Assembly (NCBI GenBank): GCA_947458545.1
Contig: CANGYH010000007.1
Coordinates: 1-64,000 of the forward strand
From: Cytophagaceae bacterium
Lineage (GTDB): Bacteria; Bacteroidota; Bacteroidia; Cytophagales; Flexibacteraceae
Length of the DNA stretch: 64,000 nucleotides
Direction: 5' to 3'
Part shown: in pieces, positions 25,073-32,788 of the stretch
How positions within the stretch are numbered: the first letter of the stretch is position 1
Layout of the letters: every line of letters begins with the position of its first letter
Translations under genes and position numbers: made by a program
Notes under the pieces: model-generated
The model's input: the letters and a program-made list of their open reading frames with translations, nothing else
What the model was told of the DNA's origin: nothing
Databases searched by the model: none

Positions 25073-25223
25073 CATGGTCAGTCACTAAATAAATGTAAAG
25101 ACTAGCTCCCCCTCTTCTCCCTTGGAGGGATTCTGCGCTTTGAGCAGAGTAAGAGGGGGCTGGGGGGTGATGAGGGGGCCTGCCCACGGCAAACCCCTGT
25201 CTACCAAACCGTGACTGACCATG
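25073..25223. repeat. 151-bp element with perfect 13-bp inverted ends
   Basis: CATGGTCAGTCAC at 25073-25085 is exactly mirrored by GTGACTGACCATG at 25211-25223. Between them a large hairpin can form from CCCCCTCTTCTCCC and AAGAGGGGGC, followed by a G-rich stretch (GGGGGGTGATGAGGGGG). A related word, GATGGTCGGTCAC, appears at 63121. The element covers the ATG at 25221, so that is unlikely to be the start of the next gene. Confidence 0.65.
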
Positions 25224-25253
25224 AAGGCAGAAAGGCATATATTTACTGGAAGG

Positions 25254-25466
25254 ATGAAACAGATAACGGTAGAACTGCCTGAGGGCGACGTGCCTGCATT
25301 TGTAGCCTGGCTCACGACACGGGGCTACGGGTTTTCTAAGCCCTTTGATGGTGTGCCAGAGGGCCACCAAGCCATCGTTGAGCAGCGTCTGCAACATGCC
25401 AGGCCCGAAGACTACCAACCATGGGATGCCGCTTTTGAACGGCTAAAGGCCCGCCGCGCTCGATGA
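25254..25466 (+). CDS. Small protein of unknown function, possibly antitoxin-like
   Basis: From MKQITVELPEGDVPAFVAWL the frame gives about 70 residues: a beta strand (KQITVEL), a helix (DVPAFVAWLTTRGYGF) and a charged, arginine-rich end. The pattern loosely recalls the short antitoxins that pair with ParE/RelE toxins, but no toxin gene follows, only about 260 bases of non-coding DNA. The longer start at 25221 lies inside an inverted-repeat element. The function is not assigned. Confidence 0.5.
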   Translation: MKQITVELPEGDVPAFVAWLTTRGYGFSKPFDGVPEGHQAIVEQRLQHARPEDYQPWDAAFERLKARRAR

Positions 25467-25729
25467 GCTATTTTGAGGTCATTCTTTCAGCAATTTTGGC
25501 ACTCAGGGTTTCTCGTAGAGCACTGTAGCTGCTCGGATACTGCTTAGGCATTTGGAGGTAGGCCGATCGTCTAATTAGCCCCTTTACAGATACTTTTTTG
25601 GTAGCAGGCCCGTTTCAGTCGTAAAATTGCGCCGCTTTAGGGTTCAATAGCAGGCAAATGCATGCCCCAGGCCTAAGGCGCAAAATTTCTTACAACTCCA
25701 CCCTCGCAGTCAACCCCTAACCCTTCCTC

Positions 25730-26560
25730 ATGGCCGCTTCTGCACCCGCCAAAGCACCTGCTCAGCAAGCCCAGCAATCCGGACTCAAGAACTACTTTGC
25801 CGGAGCAGCTATCATCGTGCTCTTCATCATTGCCGTGCTCATCTACATGTTTGTGCTGGGCAACCCGGCCAACTTCGAGGGCAACGACCCGGCCAACCAC
25901 CCCGTCAAAGGCAACTACCTCGGCGTGGTGTACAAAGGGGGCCCCATCGTACCCATCCTGATGACGTGCTTTTTGATGGTGATCACCTTCTCCATCGAGC
26001 GCTTCATGACGCTGGGCAAAGCCACCGGCACCGGCTCTATAGACGCCTTCGTGCGTAAAATCAAGAGCCTGCTAGACCAAAACAACGTACAAGCCGCCAT
26101 TGCCGAGTGCGACAAGCAAAAAGGCTCTGTGGGCAACGTGGTACGCTCTGTATTGGGCAAATACAAAGAGATGGAAGGCGAAGGCGCCCTGCAAAAAGAG
26201 CAGAAGCTGCTGGCCATCCAAAAAGAGCTGGAAGACTCCACCGCCCTGGAGCTGCCCATGCTAGAGAAAAACCTCACCATCGTAGCCACCCTCGCCTCGG
26301 TAGCCACGCTGATCGGTCTGCTCGGTACGGTACTGGGTATGATCCGCGCCTTCTCTGCCCTGGCAAACGCCGGTGCGCCTGATACGGCCGCCCTCTCTAC
26401 GGGTATCTCCGAGGCCCTCATCAACACGGCTCTGGGTATCGGTACGTCGGCGCTGGCCATCATCGCCTACAACTTCTTCACCAGCAAGATCGACAGCCTG
26501 ACCTACTCTATCGACGAGGTAGGCTTCTCGATCATGCAGAACTTCGGCTCTAAGAACTAA
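25730..26560 (+). CDS. exbB: ExbB/TolQ/MotA family proton channel
   Basis: A 276-residue inner-membrane protein that uses the proton motive force to power a TonB or related protein. Hydrophobic segments are at about residues 22-42, 68-88, 180-205 and 222-245. The conserved region LTIVATLASVATLIGLLGTV followed by GMIRAF and the late EALINTALGIGTSALAIIAY are family hallmarks. An Ala/Gln-rich N-terminus precedes the first span, as in many Bacteroidota homologues. It heads a four-gene unit with two exbD and a tonB gene. Confidence 0.93.
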   Translation: MAASAPAKAPAQQAQQSGLKNYFAGAAIIVLFIIAVLIYMFVLGNPANFEGNDPANHPVKGNYLGVVYKGGPIVPILMTCFLMVITFSIERFMTLGKATGTGSIDAFVRKIKSLLDQNNVQAAIAECDKQKGSVGNVVRSVLGKYKEMEGEGALQKEQKLLAIQKELEDSTALELPMLEKNLTIVATLASVATLIGLLGTVLGMIRAFSALANAGAPDTAALSTGISEALINTALGIGTSALAIIAYNFFTSKIDSLTYSIDEVGFSIMQNFGSKN

Positions 26561-26669
26561 GCCCCTCCTCTGGCACGGAGGGTGGGCACCGTAGGCAGCA
26601 TGCCGGGCCGGCCAAGGCCCGGTTTGCTGGCTGCAAACGCATTACAAAAACCCTTCTGCACCTGCGCCA

Positions 26670-27317
26670 ATGGCTAAAGTCAAAATGCCCCGCAAGAGCG
26701 TGTCGCTAGACATGACGGCCATGTGCGACATGGCTTTCCTCTTGCTCAACTTCTTCATCCTCACGGCCAAGTTCAAGCCAGAGGATCCGGTAACGGTTGA
26801 TATGCCCGGCTCTATCTCTGAGCTTAAAATGCCAGATGTGGGCGTAATGACCATCAGCGTCGATAAAGACAACAAGGTCTTCTTCGGCGTAGAGGGCCAG
26901 TTTGTGCGCCGCGAGATGCTCAAGCTCTTTGCAGGCCAGTACAAAATCGGCTACACGCCCCAAGAAGAGCAAGAGTTTATGAACCTCTCTACGTTTGGGG
27001 TGCCTGCCAACCAACTGCGCACCATCCTGAACATGAGCAACGCCGAGCGCAACAAGCCTGGCGTCCAGCCTGGCATACCCATAGACTCGGCCGACAACCA
27101 GCTTAAAGACTGGATTGCCCAGGCCCGCTATGCAGACAAAGTAGTGGCCGCCACCAACGGCACAGAGTCTAAAGGCCTGCGCATTGCCATCCGTGGAGAC
27201 AAGGCCACCAACTACCCGACGATCAAAAAGATCATCACCACGCTGCAAGACCAGAACATCAACAAATTCAACCTCATCACCAACCTGGAGGGCGCGCCCG
27301 AGCTCGCCGGCCAGTAG
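26670..27317 (+). CDS. exbD: ExbD/TolR family biopolymer transport protein, first copy
   Basis: A 215-residue protein with the ExbD layout: short cytoplasmic N-terminus, one membrane span (about residues 18-37, beginning MTAMCDMAFLLLNFFILTAK with the proton-carrying Asp), then a periplasmic domain. It is longer than a classical ExbD (about 140) owing to insertions in the periplasmic half. It sits 109 nt after exbB and 59 nt before a second, different exbD, a doubled arrangement common in Bacteroidota. Confidence 0.9.
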   Translation: MAKVKMPRKSVSLDMTAMCDMAFLLLNFFILTAKFKPEDPVTVDMPGSISELKMPDVGVMTISVDKDNKVFFGVEGQFVRREMLKLFAGQYKIGYTPQEEQEFMNLSTFGVPANQLRTILNMSNAERNKPGVQPGIPIDSADNQLKDWIAQARYADKVVAATNGTESKGLRIAIRGDKATNYPTIKKIITTLQDQNINKFNLITNLEGAPELAGQ

Positions 27318-27376
27318 GGCTACACCGGTAGCACCCCCAAGGGCCACTACCCTACACCCATAAACGGACCCAACCC

Positions 27377-27895
27377 ATGGCAGAAATAGACACCGGAGGA
27401 GGGGGAGGCAAGAAAAAAGGCCCCAAAAAACAGAGCACCAAGGTGGACATGACCCCCATGGTAGATCTGGCCTTCCTGCTCATTACCTTCTTCATGCTCA
27501 CCACCACCTTCAACAAACCGCAGGTGATGGAGGTGAACATGCCCGACAAAAACAACGAGGATAAAACCCAAAAGCTCAACGAAAAGCGGGCTATGACGGT
27601 AATCCTGGGCAAAGACAACAACGTGTACTACTACCAGGGCGTTAACAACCCCGAGGTAAAGAAAACCAACTACTCTGACGAAGGCCTGCGTAAGCTCTTG
27701 CTAGACAAAAAGAAAGAGGTGCGCCAGGTTACGGGTAAAGACATCTTCGTCGTCATCAAAGCCACAGAAGGCAGCAACTACAAAAACGTAGTTGACGTGC
27801 TGGACGAAATGTCCATCACGTCCATACCCATCTACGCGCTGGCCGACATCACCCCGGCAGACCTGGACCTGCTCAAGAAAAACAACCTGGAGTAA
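27377..27895 (+). CDS. exbD: ExbD/TolR family biopolymer transport protein, second copy
   Basis: A 172-residue ExbD paralogue. The N-terminus is unusually Gly/Lys-rich (GGGGGKKKGPKKQSTK), followed by the span VDMTPMVDLAFLLITFFMLT with the key Asp, and a periplasmic domain ending DLDLLKKNNLE. It differs enough from the upstream copy that a heteromeric stator is more likely than simple redundancy. The tonB gene begins 3 nt after its stop. Confidence 0.9.
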   Translation: MAEIDTGGGGGKKKGPKKQSTKVDMTPMVDLAFLLITFFMLTTTFNKPQVMEVNMPDKNNEDKTQKLNEKRAMTVILGKDNNVYYYQGVNNPEVKKTNYSDEGLRKLLLDKKKEVRQVTGKDIFVVIKATEGSNYKNVVDVLDEMSITSIPIYALADITPADLDLLKKNNLE

Positions 27896-27898
27896 CGT

Positions 27899-28711
27899 AT
27901 GGCACCCCTAGACCTCAACAGCAAAGCCGTTACGCTAGACGAGATCGTTTTTGAGCGGCGCAACAAGGCATACGGCGCCTACTGGCTCCGCAAGCACTAC
28001 GACGACAACGTGGTGCGCGGGCTCATCATCGCCGGTTTTGCCTTTACGCTGGCGGTGGCCGGGCCGCTCATCTACGAGCGGTTCAAACCCGAGCCCGAGC
28101 CTGTAGACGAGGCCAAAATCGTAGAGGTGGCCCTGCAGTCTCCACCCCCACCCCCGCCGAGCGATCTGCCGCCTCCGCCGCCCCTGCCGGCAGCTCCGCC
28201 TCCGCCGCTGGTAAGCACCATCAAATTCCCCCCGCCAGAGATTGTAGAGGAGGAAGTGCCCGAGGAGCCGCCCAAAGTAGAGGAGCTCAAAACGGCGGCC
28301 ATCGGCACAGAAACCGTCAAAGGTGACCCAGACGCCCCCGTCTTCGACAACGTCGAGATACAGGGCGTAGCCGGAGGCACCGGAGACGTCGTGGCCGAAG
28401 AGGCTCCCAAAGAGTTCACCATCGTAGAGCAGATGCCCGAGGCCCCGTACAACTTTAACGAGTACCTGGCCAAGAACATCAAGTATCCCAGCCAAGCCCA
28501 GCGAGACGAGGTGCAAGGCGTGGTGTACATCAACTTCCAGGTAGCGCCCGACGGCACCATCAAAGACGTCCGCGTCACCAAAGGCATCCCTGGGCTAGAG
28601 GAAGAGGCCGTGCGCGTCATCTCCCGCATGCCAGCCTGGAAGCCCGGCAAACAAGGCGGCCGCGCCGTACCCGTGCGCTGCCAGGTGCCGGTGCGCTTCC
28701 GCCTCAACTAG
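27899..28711 (+). CDS. tonB: Energy transducer TonB
   Basis: A 270-residue protein spanning the periplasm. It has a cytoplasmic N-terminus, a membrane segment at about residues 41-58 (GLIIAGFAFTLAVAGPLIY), a proline-rich rod at about 81-104, and a TonB C-terminal domain at about 170-270 with YPSQAQ, GVVYINFQVAPDGTI and VPVRFRLN. It passes energy from ExbB-ExbD to outer-membrane receptors; one candidate partner is the receptor at 42589. Its C-terminal 100 residues are very close to the small secreted protein at 63424. Confidence 0.94.
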   Translation: MAPLDLNSKAVTLDEIVFERRNKAYGAYWLRKHYDDNVVRGLIIAGFAFTLAVAGPLIYERFKPEPEPVDEAKIVEVALQSPPPPPPSDLPPPPPLPAAPPPPLVSTIKFPPPEIVEEEVPEEPPKVEELKTAAIGTETVKGDPDAPVFDNVEIQGVAGGTGDVVAEEAPKEFTIVEQMPEAPYNFNEYLAKNIKYPSQAQRDEVQGVVYINFQVAPDGTIKDVRVTKGIPGLEEEAVRVISRMPAWKPGKQGGRAVPVRCQVPVRFRLN

Positions 28712-28736
28712 CGGCTGTAAGCACCCATCTGTAATC

Positions 28737-28764
28737 AAGCCCCTGCCGATTGGTGGGGGCTTTT
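28737..28764 (+). terminator. Terminator after the exbB-exbD-exbD-tonB operon
   Basis: AAGCCCC and GGGGCTT form a 7-bp GC-rich stem followed by TTTTGCTTTT. It is about 25 nt after the tonB stop. A near copy (AGCCCCTGCCG..GGGGGCTTTTTT) follows the TonB-like gene at 63424, matching the similarity of the two genes. Confidence 0.85.
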
Positions 28765-28823
28765 GCTTTTGGGGCAGTGCACAAGACCATCTGCTGTGCA
28801 AGGGCTGTGCTCCTCCTTTCAAC

Positions 28824-28891
28824 TGTGCAATGGCTTTGCCCTTGTCACGTGCTCTGGCGAGGCTGCGCCTCGCGTGTAGGCCAGGGCGGCA
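28824..28891 (+). repeat. Left 68-bp inverted end of composite repeat
   Basis: Begins TGTGCAATGGCTTTGCCC and ends GGCCAGGGCGGCA. It contains CACGTG and the GAGGCTGCGCCTC hairpin. Its reverse complement lies at 29521-29588 with two mismatches, and close copies start near 63242 and 908. Confidence 0.88.
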
Positions 28892-29520
28892 GACCTGGCA
28901 GCCTGCGGATGGCGGAGGGGTGCGTAGGAGAGGCAATACGCTAGGCAGGTTTTGCCGTGTTCACCCCAGGTTAAAAACCTGGGGCTACTGCTAAGGCGAC
29001 GGCTAAAGCCGAACGCTTTCAAGCCATCGGCATTTGGCTTATCCTCGAGGGAGATGCTGTTCGAGGGCTCCAGCCCTCGTAACCCTCACGGGCAGGGCTC
29101 CAGCCCTGCAACCCCCCTACTGCAAACACGGCGCAACGGCACAAATGCAGCCTGGGCAAAGCCCATGGCACACCTTACCCAAAGCTGGTAACCACATCGC
29201 AACCTGTCGCAAGTCTTTAGCGACCCGATTAGGGGAGCGATGACTTGTGACGCCCATTGTAGCACAGTCTTCAGACTGGAGCAACCCACGCCAAACCCGC
29301 CGACAAGGCCCCGACAAAAACCGCTTGTAAGCCCTTGTAAATGAATGCAAGGGCAGCAAACAAAAAAATCTACTTCATAGCCTTGTGCCCCGCCGTTGGG
29401 CACCTTCTGCAAGGCGGGCTGGCAGCCCGCACTACAAAAGGCGTTCGGCTTTAGCCTGGGGTGAACACCCGGGCGTCGCGGGCTGCAGCCCGCGCTACAA
29501 TCCGCCCCCCACGCCATCCC

Positions 29521-29588
29521 TGCCGCCCTGGCCTACACGCGAGGCGCAGCCTCGCAAGAGCACGTGACAATGGCAAAGCCATTGCACA
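29521..29588 (-). repeat. Right 68-bp inverted end of composite repeat
   Basis: Reverse complement of 28824-28891 with 66 of 68 positions identical. A second GCAAAGCCATTGCACAG unit follows at 29598-29614, mirroring a repeated GTGCAAGGGCTGTGC unit outside the left end. No clear target-site duplication was seen. Confidence 0.88.
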
Positions 29589-29683
29589 GTAAAAGGGGCA
29601 AAGCCATTGCACAGTATATTGGACAAACCGTGCAGACAGCCCTCAACGCGGTACTGGCCGTTTGTAGGGCGCACCAAATCGGC

Positions 29684-31297
29684 CTACTTCGTTTTCTCAA
29701 ACATCAGCACACCAAAGGTTTGGTCTGGTGTGATGAGCTGGTGCACAAGCCGCCACGCCTGGGGTTGGTTGGCAAAGTACTCGTAGGTAACGGCCTTTGG
29801 GTTTAGTTTGGGGCGGTAGCTGTAGTGGCTGTCCCAGATGACGAGGTCTCCGGGTTGGGCTTTGAGGACATTGTCTGAGTTGAGCCAATAGGGCTTGGGG
29901 GTAAAGTCTGCCCGCGTGTTTTGCTGGAAGTAGAAAAACATCGAATTGTCAACGTAAAGCTGCTTGCCCTGGTAGGTGGCCCGGTTGGCCTGGAACCACC
30001 GCGCGGCCTCGGCCATCGTCTTCTCTTCTTCTGTACGTTTGATGGGCCGCACCGTAAAGACGGCCAGCAGGGCCATGCAGCCTGCCAGGGCCCAAGTGCG
30101 GGCCTGCGCCCCGCCGCTCCAGTAAAGCAGCAGGCCGGCCATCAATACCCCGAGGGCGGGGGTGCCGTCTTTCTCTTCGGTCAGCTTCAGCAGGTCGCTT
30201 TTATGGTTGAGGTAGGCCACCGTCAGCACCAGCAAGGGCACCAGGTAATAAAGGGCCTGCACCTTCTGCTTGCTGGCGGCAAACTGCTCTAGGCCTAAAG
30301 CACCCATCATACCCACCAAAGGCGATATCATGAGCATATACCGAAGGTTGCCTCCGGTAGAGGGGCCGATCTCCACCGTCGTCAGGTTGAAGAGCACCTG
30401 CAGGCCAAAGAAAAGCAGCGACGGCACGGCCAGGTACAAATCGAGCCGGTGGCGGCGCATGGCCCCCCACACCAGGTAGTGTACCACCAGCGTGACGGCA
30501 ATGGGCCCGAAGATGACCATAGACGTTTTGAAATAGTGCTCGCCACCCTGGCGCACCCAGACGTCGGCAATGGCCCCAGCCTGCCCGGTAATCTGCTTGT
30601 AGAGGTAGAGCGGGTCGCCGTCGGTTAAGTAGGCACCGTAGAAGTTCTGCACCAACGGAAAGACAGCACCTGCAAAGGCCGCCACCCATTGTTTGCGGTA
30701 AAGCAGCACCAGGCCATACAGCCCCAATATCGGGTAGAACTCTTGCCGGATGGTGCAGATGTAGCTGACGCACAGCATACTCAGCAGCGGCTTGTGGCGC
30801 ACGTGCAGGTAGTAAGCCAGCGCCACCAGAAAGGCGGTTGGTATCTCTGAGTAGTTGCGGAAGCTGAGGCTGATGTAGAGCGGCTGCAGGCCCACCAGCA
30901 GCAAGGCAGCCAAGCCGTAGCGGCTGCCCTGGGCTTGCAAGGCCAGCCCCGCCAGCACGGCTGCACCGGCGGCCAGCACACAGTTTTGGAGGGTGACGGC
31001 ATCGTGCCCGGCCTTGGCCGTCAGCACGTAGAGCAGCTTGTAGCCAAACTTGGCCCAGTTGCCCAGGATGGCCTTAGGGTCGCCCCAAAAGTCGAGCATA
31101 GAGAGGAAATGCCCAGCCTCGTCTTGCTGATAGAAGCCGTTGGAGCGGGTGCTCCAAAAGAAGTACACCAGCGCGAGCCCACCGCCTAGCACGGCCCACA
31201 GCCAGGCTGGCGTGGGGGCAGCAGGGTTTATTACCAGGGGCGCGGCCGGCGCTTGTGTGGGTGTCGGCGCGGGGTTTACTCGGGTTGCCTTGGCCAT
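29684..31297 (-). CDS. Polytopic membrane protein, probable lipid-linked sugar transferase (GT-C type)
   Basis: A 537-residue protein when started at MAKATRVNPAPT; the longer frame adds an implausible N-terminus. At least nine hydrophobic segments are visible. An early luminal loop after the first span reads STRSNGFYQQDEAGHFLSML; the acidic pair after the first span is the signature position of GT-C glycosyltransferases such as the dolichyl-phosphate-mannose family and ArnT. A soluble periplasmic tail with YLYKQ-type and LVIWDSHYSYRP segments follows. Donor and acceptor are unknown. A TACCTTTG -7-like element lies just upstream on the minus strand. Confidence 0.72.
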   Translation of the reverse strand: MAKATRVNPAPTPTQAPAAPLVINPAAPTPAWLWAVLGGGLALVYFFWSTRSNGFYQQDEAGHFLSMLDFWGDPKAILGNWAKFGYKLLYVLTAKAGHDAVTLQNCVLAAGAAVLAGLALQAQGSRYGLAALLLVGLQPLYISLSFRNYSEIPTAFLVALAYYLHVRHKPLLSMLCVSYICTIRQEFYPILGLYGLVLLYRKQWVAAFAGAVFPLVQNFYGAYLTDGDPLYLYKQITGQAGAIADVWVRQGGEHYFKTSMVIFGPIAVTLVVHYLVWGAMRRHRLDLYLAVPSLLFFGLQVLFNLTTVEIGPSTGGNLRYMLMISPLVGMMGALGLEQFAASKQKVQALYYLVPLLVLTVAYLNHKSDLLKLTEEKDGTPALGVLMAGLLLYWSGGAQARTWALAGCMALLAVFTVRPIKRTEEEKTMAEAARWFQANRATYQGKQLYVDNSMFFYFQQNTRADFTPKPYWLNSDNVLKAQPGDLVIWDSHYSYRPKLNPKAVTYEYFANQPQAWRLVHQLITPDQTFGVLMFEKTK

Positions 31298-31410
31298 ACT
31301 GCAAAGGTATAACGCAGTCCTTACGGGGCCAGAATTATACATCAAATGAAAGATGTAGCACAATGCCAATTTTTTACTGGTTTGGCACGAGGCTTGCTTG
31401 CAGCCTGAGC

Positions 31411-31815
31411 ATGAAAAGGCTCCGTTTGCTTGTGGGGTGTTTGGCCGGCGTTGCCTCGGTGGCGCAGGCGCAACTGCCTGACGACAGAACGGTGGCCCTC
31501 GTCCGCACCGACCTTACCGCCGGCAAGGCCCTGGCCCTCTCCGAGTTTTTTGGAGAAGACGTCAAGCTTGTTTTAGATGGAGAGGCGGCGCATTATTCTA
31601 AAGACCAGGCACAGATGGTCTTTCAAGACTATCTGCGCCATCATCCGATGGGCCCGGCGGTGGTGTATCGCCAGGCCAGCCCCAGCCCCGAGCTGCGCTA
31701 CATCCAGGCGCGGTGCGCGGCAAACCCACAGATGCCCATGCGGGTAGATGTGGTGCTGCAAGAGATCAACGGCCGCTTCGTCGTCAACACCTTTCAGTTG
31801 ACGCCCGAGCGCTAG
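31411..31815 (+). CDS. DUF4783 domain-containing secreted protein
   Basis: From MKRLRLLVGCLAGVASVAQAQ this is a 134-residue exported protein with an NTF2-like pattern: LTAGKALALSEFFGEDVKLV, then YSKDQAQMVFQDYLRHHP and a C-terminal strand region. This matches DUF4783, a small family largely confined to Bacteroidota and of unknown function. The open frame starts earlier, at 31255, but that part overlaps the divergent membrane-protein gene. A clear terminator follows. Confidence 0.85.
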   Translation: MKRLRLLVGCLAGVASVAQAQLPDDRTVALVRTDLTAGKALALSEFFGEDVKLVLDGEAAHYSKDQAQMVFQDYLRHHPMGPAVVYRQASPSPELRYIQARCAANPQMPMRVDVVLQEINGRFVVNTFQLTPER

Positions 31816-31873
31816 GCCACTGTCACGATATTAGAAGCAAAAGCAGTTTAACGCAACTTTTCTCATTTTTAAT

Positions 31874-31905
31874 AAAGCCCCCGGTCGCTTGGCCGGGGGC
31901 TTTTT
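31874..31905 (+). terminator. Terminator after DUF4783 gene
   Basis: AAAGCCCCCGG and CCGGGGGCTTT pair around a short loop and end in TTTTT. It lies between the convergent DUF4783 and purQ genes and may serve both. Confidence 0.9.
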
Positions 31906-31974
31906 GCTGCGCCGATATGCTGGCACCTGGCCCGCGTCACCTACCACAGCGGCACTTATAAAACGCTTGTGCCT

Positions 31975-32676
31975 TTACACCACCTGCCCCTCCAACGCGC
32001 CGATCCACGTAGCCAGCAGGGCGGCGCCGTCGGTGTTGCCCAGGGCGGGGTCTGCGGCGCGCTCCGGGTGGGGCATCATGCCGAAGACGTTGCCCTGCCG
32101 GTTGCAGACCCCGGCAATGCTGCGCTCGCTGCCGTTGGCGTTGTGCTCGGGCAAGATGTGGCCGTGGGCATCGGCATAGCGGAAGAGCACCTGCCCTTCG
32201 GCCTCCAGCTCGTCTAGCACGGCGGGGGCGGCAAAGTAGCGCCCATCGGCATGGGCAATGGGGATGTTGAGCGCCCGGCCGGCCTCTAGGCCTTGCAGCA
32301 TGCCCACCATACGGCCTTGCGGCACGATGTAACGGTTCTCGCACTGGAAACGGCGGCTCTCGTTGCGCAGCAACGCACCGGGCAGTAGGTGGGCCTCCGT
32401 CAGAATCTGAAAGCCGTTGCATACACCCAGCACATAACCCCCGCGCTTGGCATGGGCCGCCACCTCGTCCATAATGGGCGAGAAGCGGGCAATGGCCCCA
32501 GAGCGCAGGTAATCTCCATAGCTAAAGCCGCCCGGCAGCACCACCATATCAACCCCTTGCAGGTCATGGTCTTTGTGCCAGAGCTGCACCACGGGGTGGC
32601 CCAGGTTCTCGCGCAGGGCGTAGATCATGTCTTGATCGCAGTTAGAGCCAGGGAATACGACTACGCCGAATTTCAT
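31975..32676 (-). CDS. purQ: Phosphoribosylformylglycinamidine synthase subunit PurQ
   Basis: A 233-residue glutaminase subunit that supplies ammonia to PurL in de novo purine synthesis. The start MKFGVVVFPGSNCDQDM is diagnostic. The nucleophile lies in GVCNGFQIL, and the catalytic His-Glu pair in MMPHPERA. PurS and PurL are not adjacent, so this is a stand-alone purQ. It is divergent from the VWA-like gene at 32789, with 112 nt between starts. Confidence 0.96.
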   Translation of the reverse strand: MKFGVVVFPGSNCDQDMIYALRENLGHPVVQLWHKDHDLQGVDMVVLPGGFSYGDYLRSGAIARFSPIMDEVAAHAKRGGYVLGVCNGFQILTEAHLLPGALLRNESRRFQCENRYIVPQGRMVGMLQGLEAGRALNIPIAHADGRYFAAPAVLDELEAEGQVLFRYADAHGHILPEHNANGSERSIAGVCNRQGNVFGMMPHPERAADPALGNTDGAALLATWIGALEGQVV

Positions 32677-32788
32677 ACCCGTAAAGTTCGGGCCTGCCGG
32701 GCAGAATATCCATATTAAGGCTGCGTTTAGAAGGCTGCGCCCCTGCCAGAGCCCGCTGCGTAGGCAGGCGGGGCCGCAACTTTGGGCC

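Larger units (their letters stand above)
28794..29614 (-). repeat. Composite hairpin repeat, copy 2, with inverted ends
   Basis: An 821-bp non-coding block between the tonB terminator and a membrane-protein gene. Its ends are mirror images: 28824-28891 and 29521-29588 match over 66 of 68 positions as an inverted repeat, and weaker similarity extends about 30 bases further out. The inside is a chain of different hairpins (CCCAGGTT..AACCTGGG, GGCTAAAGCC, AGGGCTCCAGCCCT, GGGCTTTGCCC-type, CAGTCTTCAGACTG, GCGGGCTGGCAGCCCGC). From about 28957 to 29614 it is the reverse complement of 885-1500. Confidence 0.88.

Noticed and set aside
25468-25610. Minus-strand frame of about 45 codons ending SAKIAERMTSK
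   Set aside because: It looks protein-like and may be the tail of a decayed gene, but it has no proper start and a stop just upstream, so it cannot be called.
28794-29614. CRISPR array or tandem repeat
   Set aside because: The hairpin units differ in sequence and spacing; there are no identical repeats with unique spacers.
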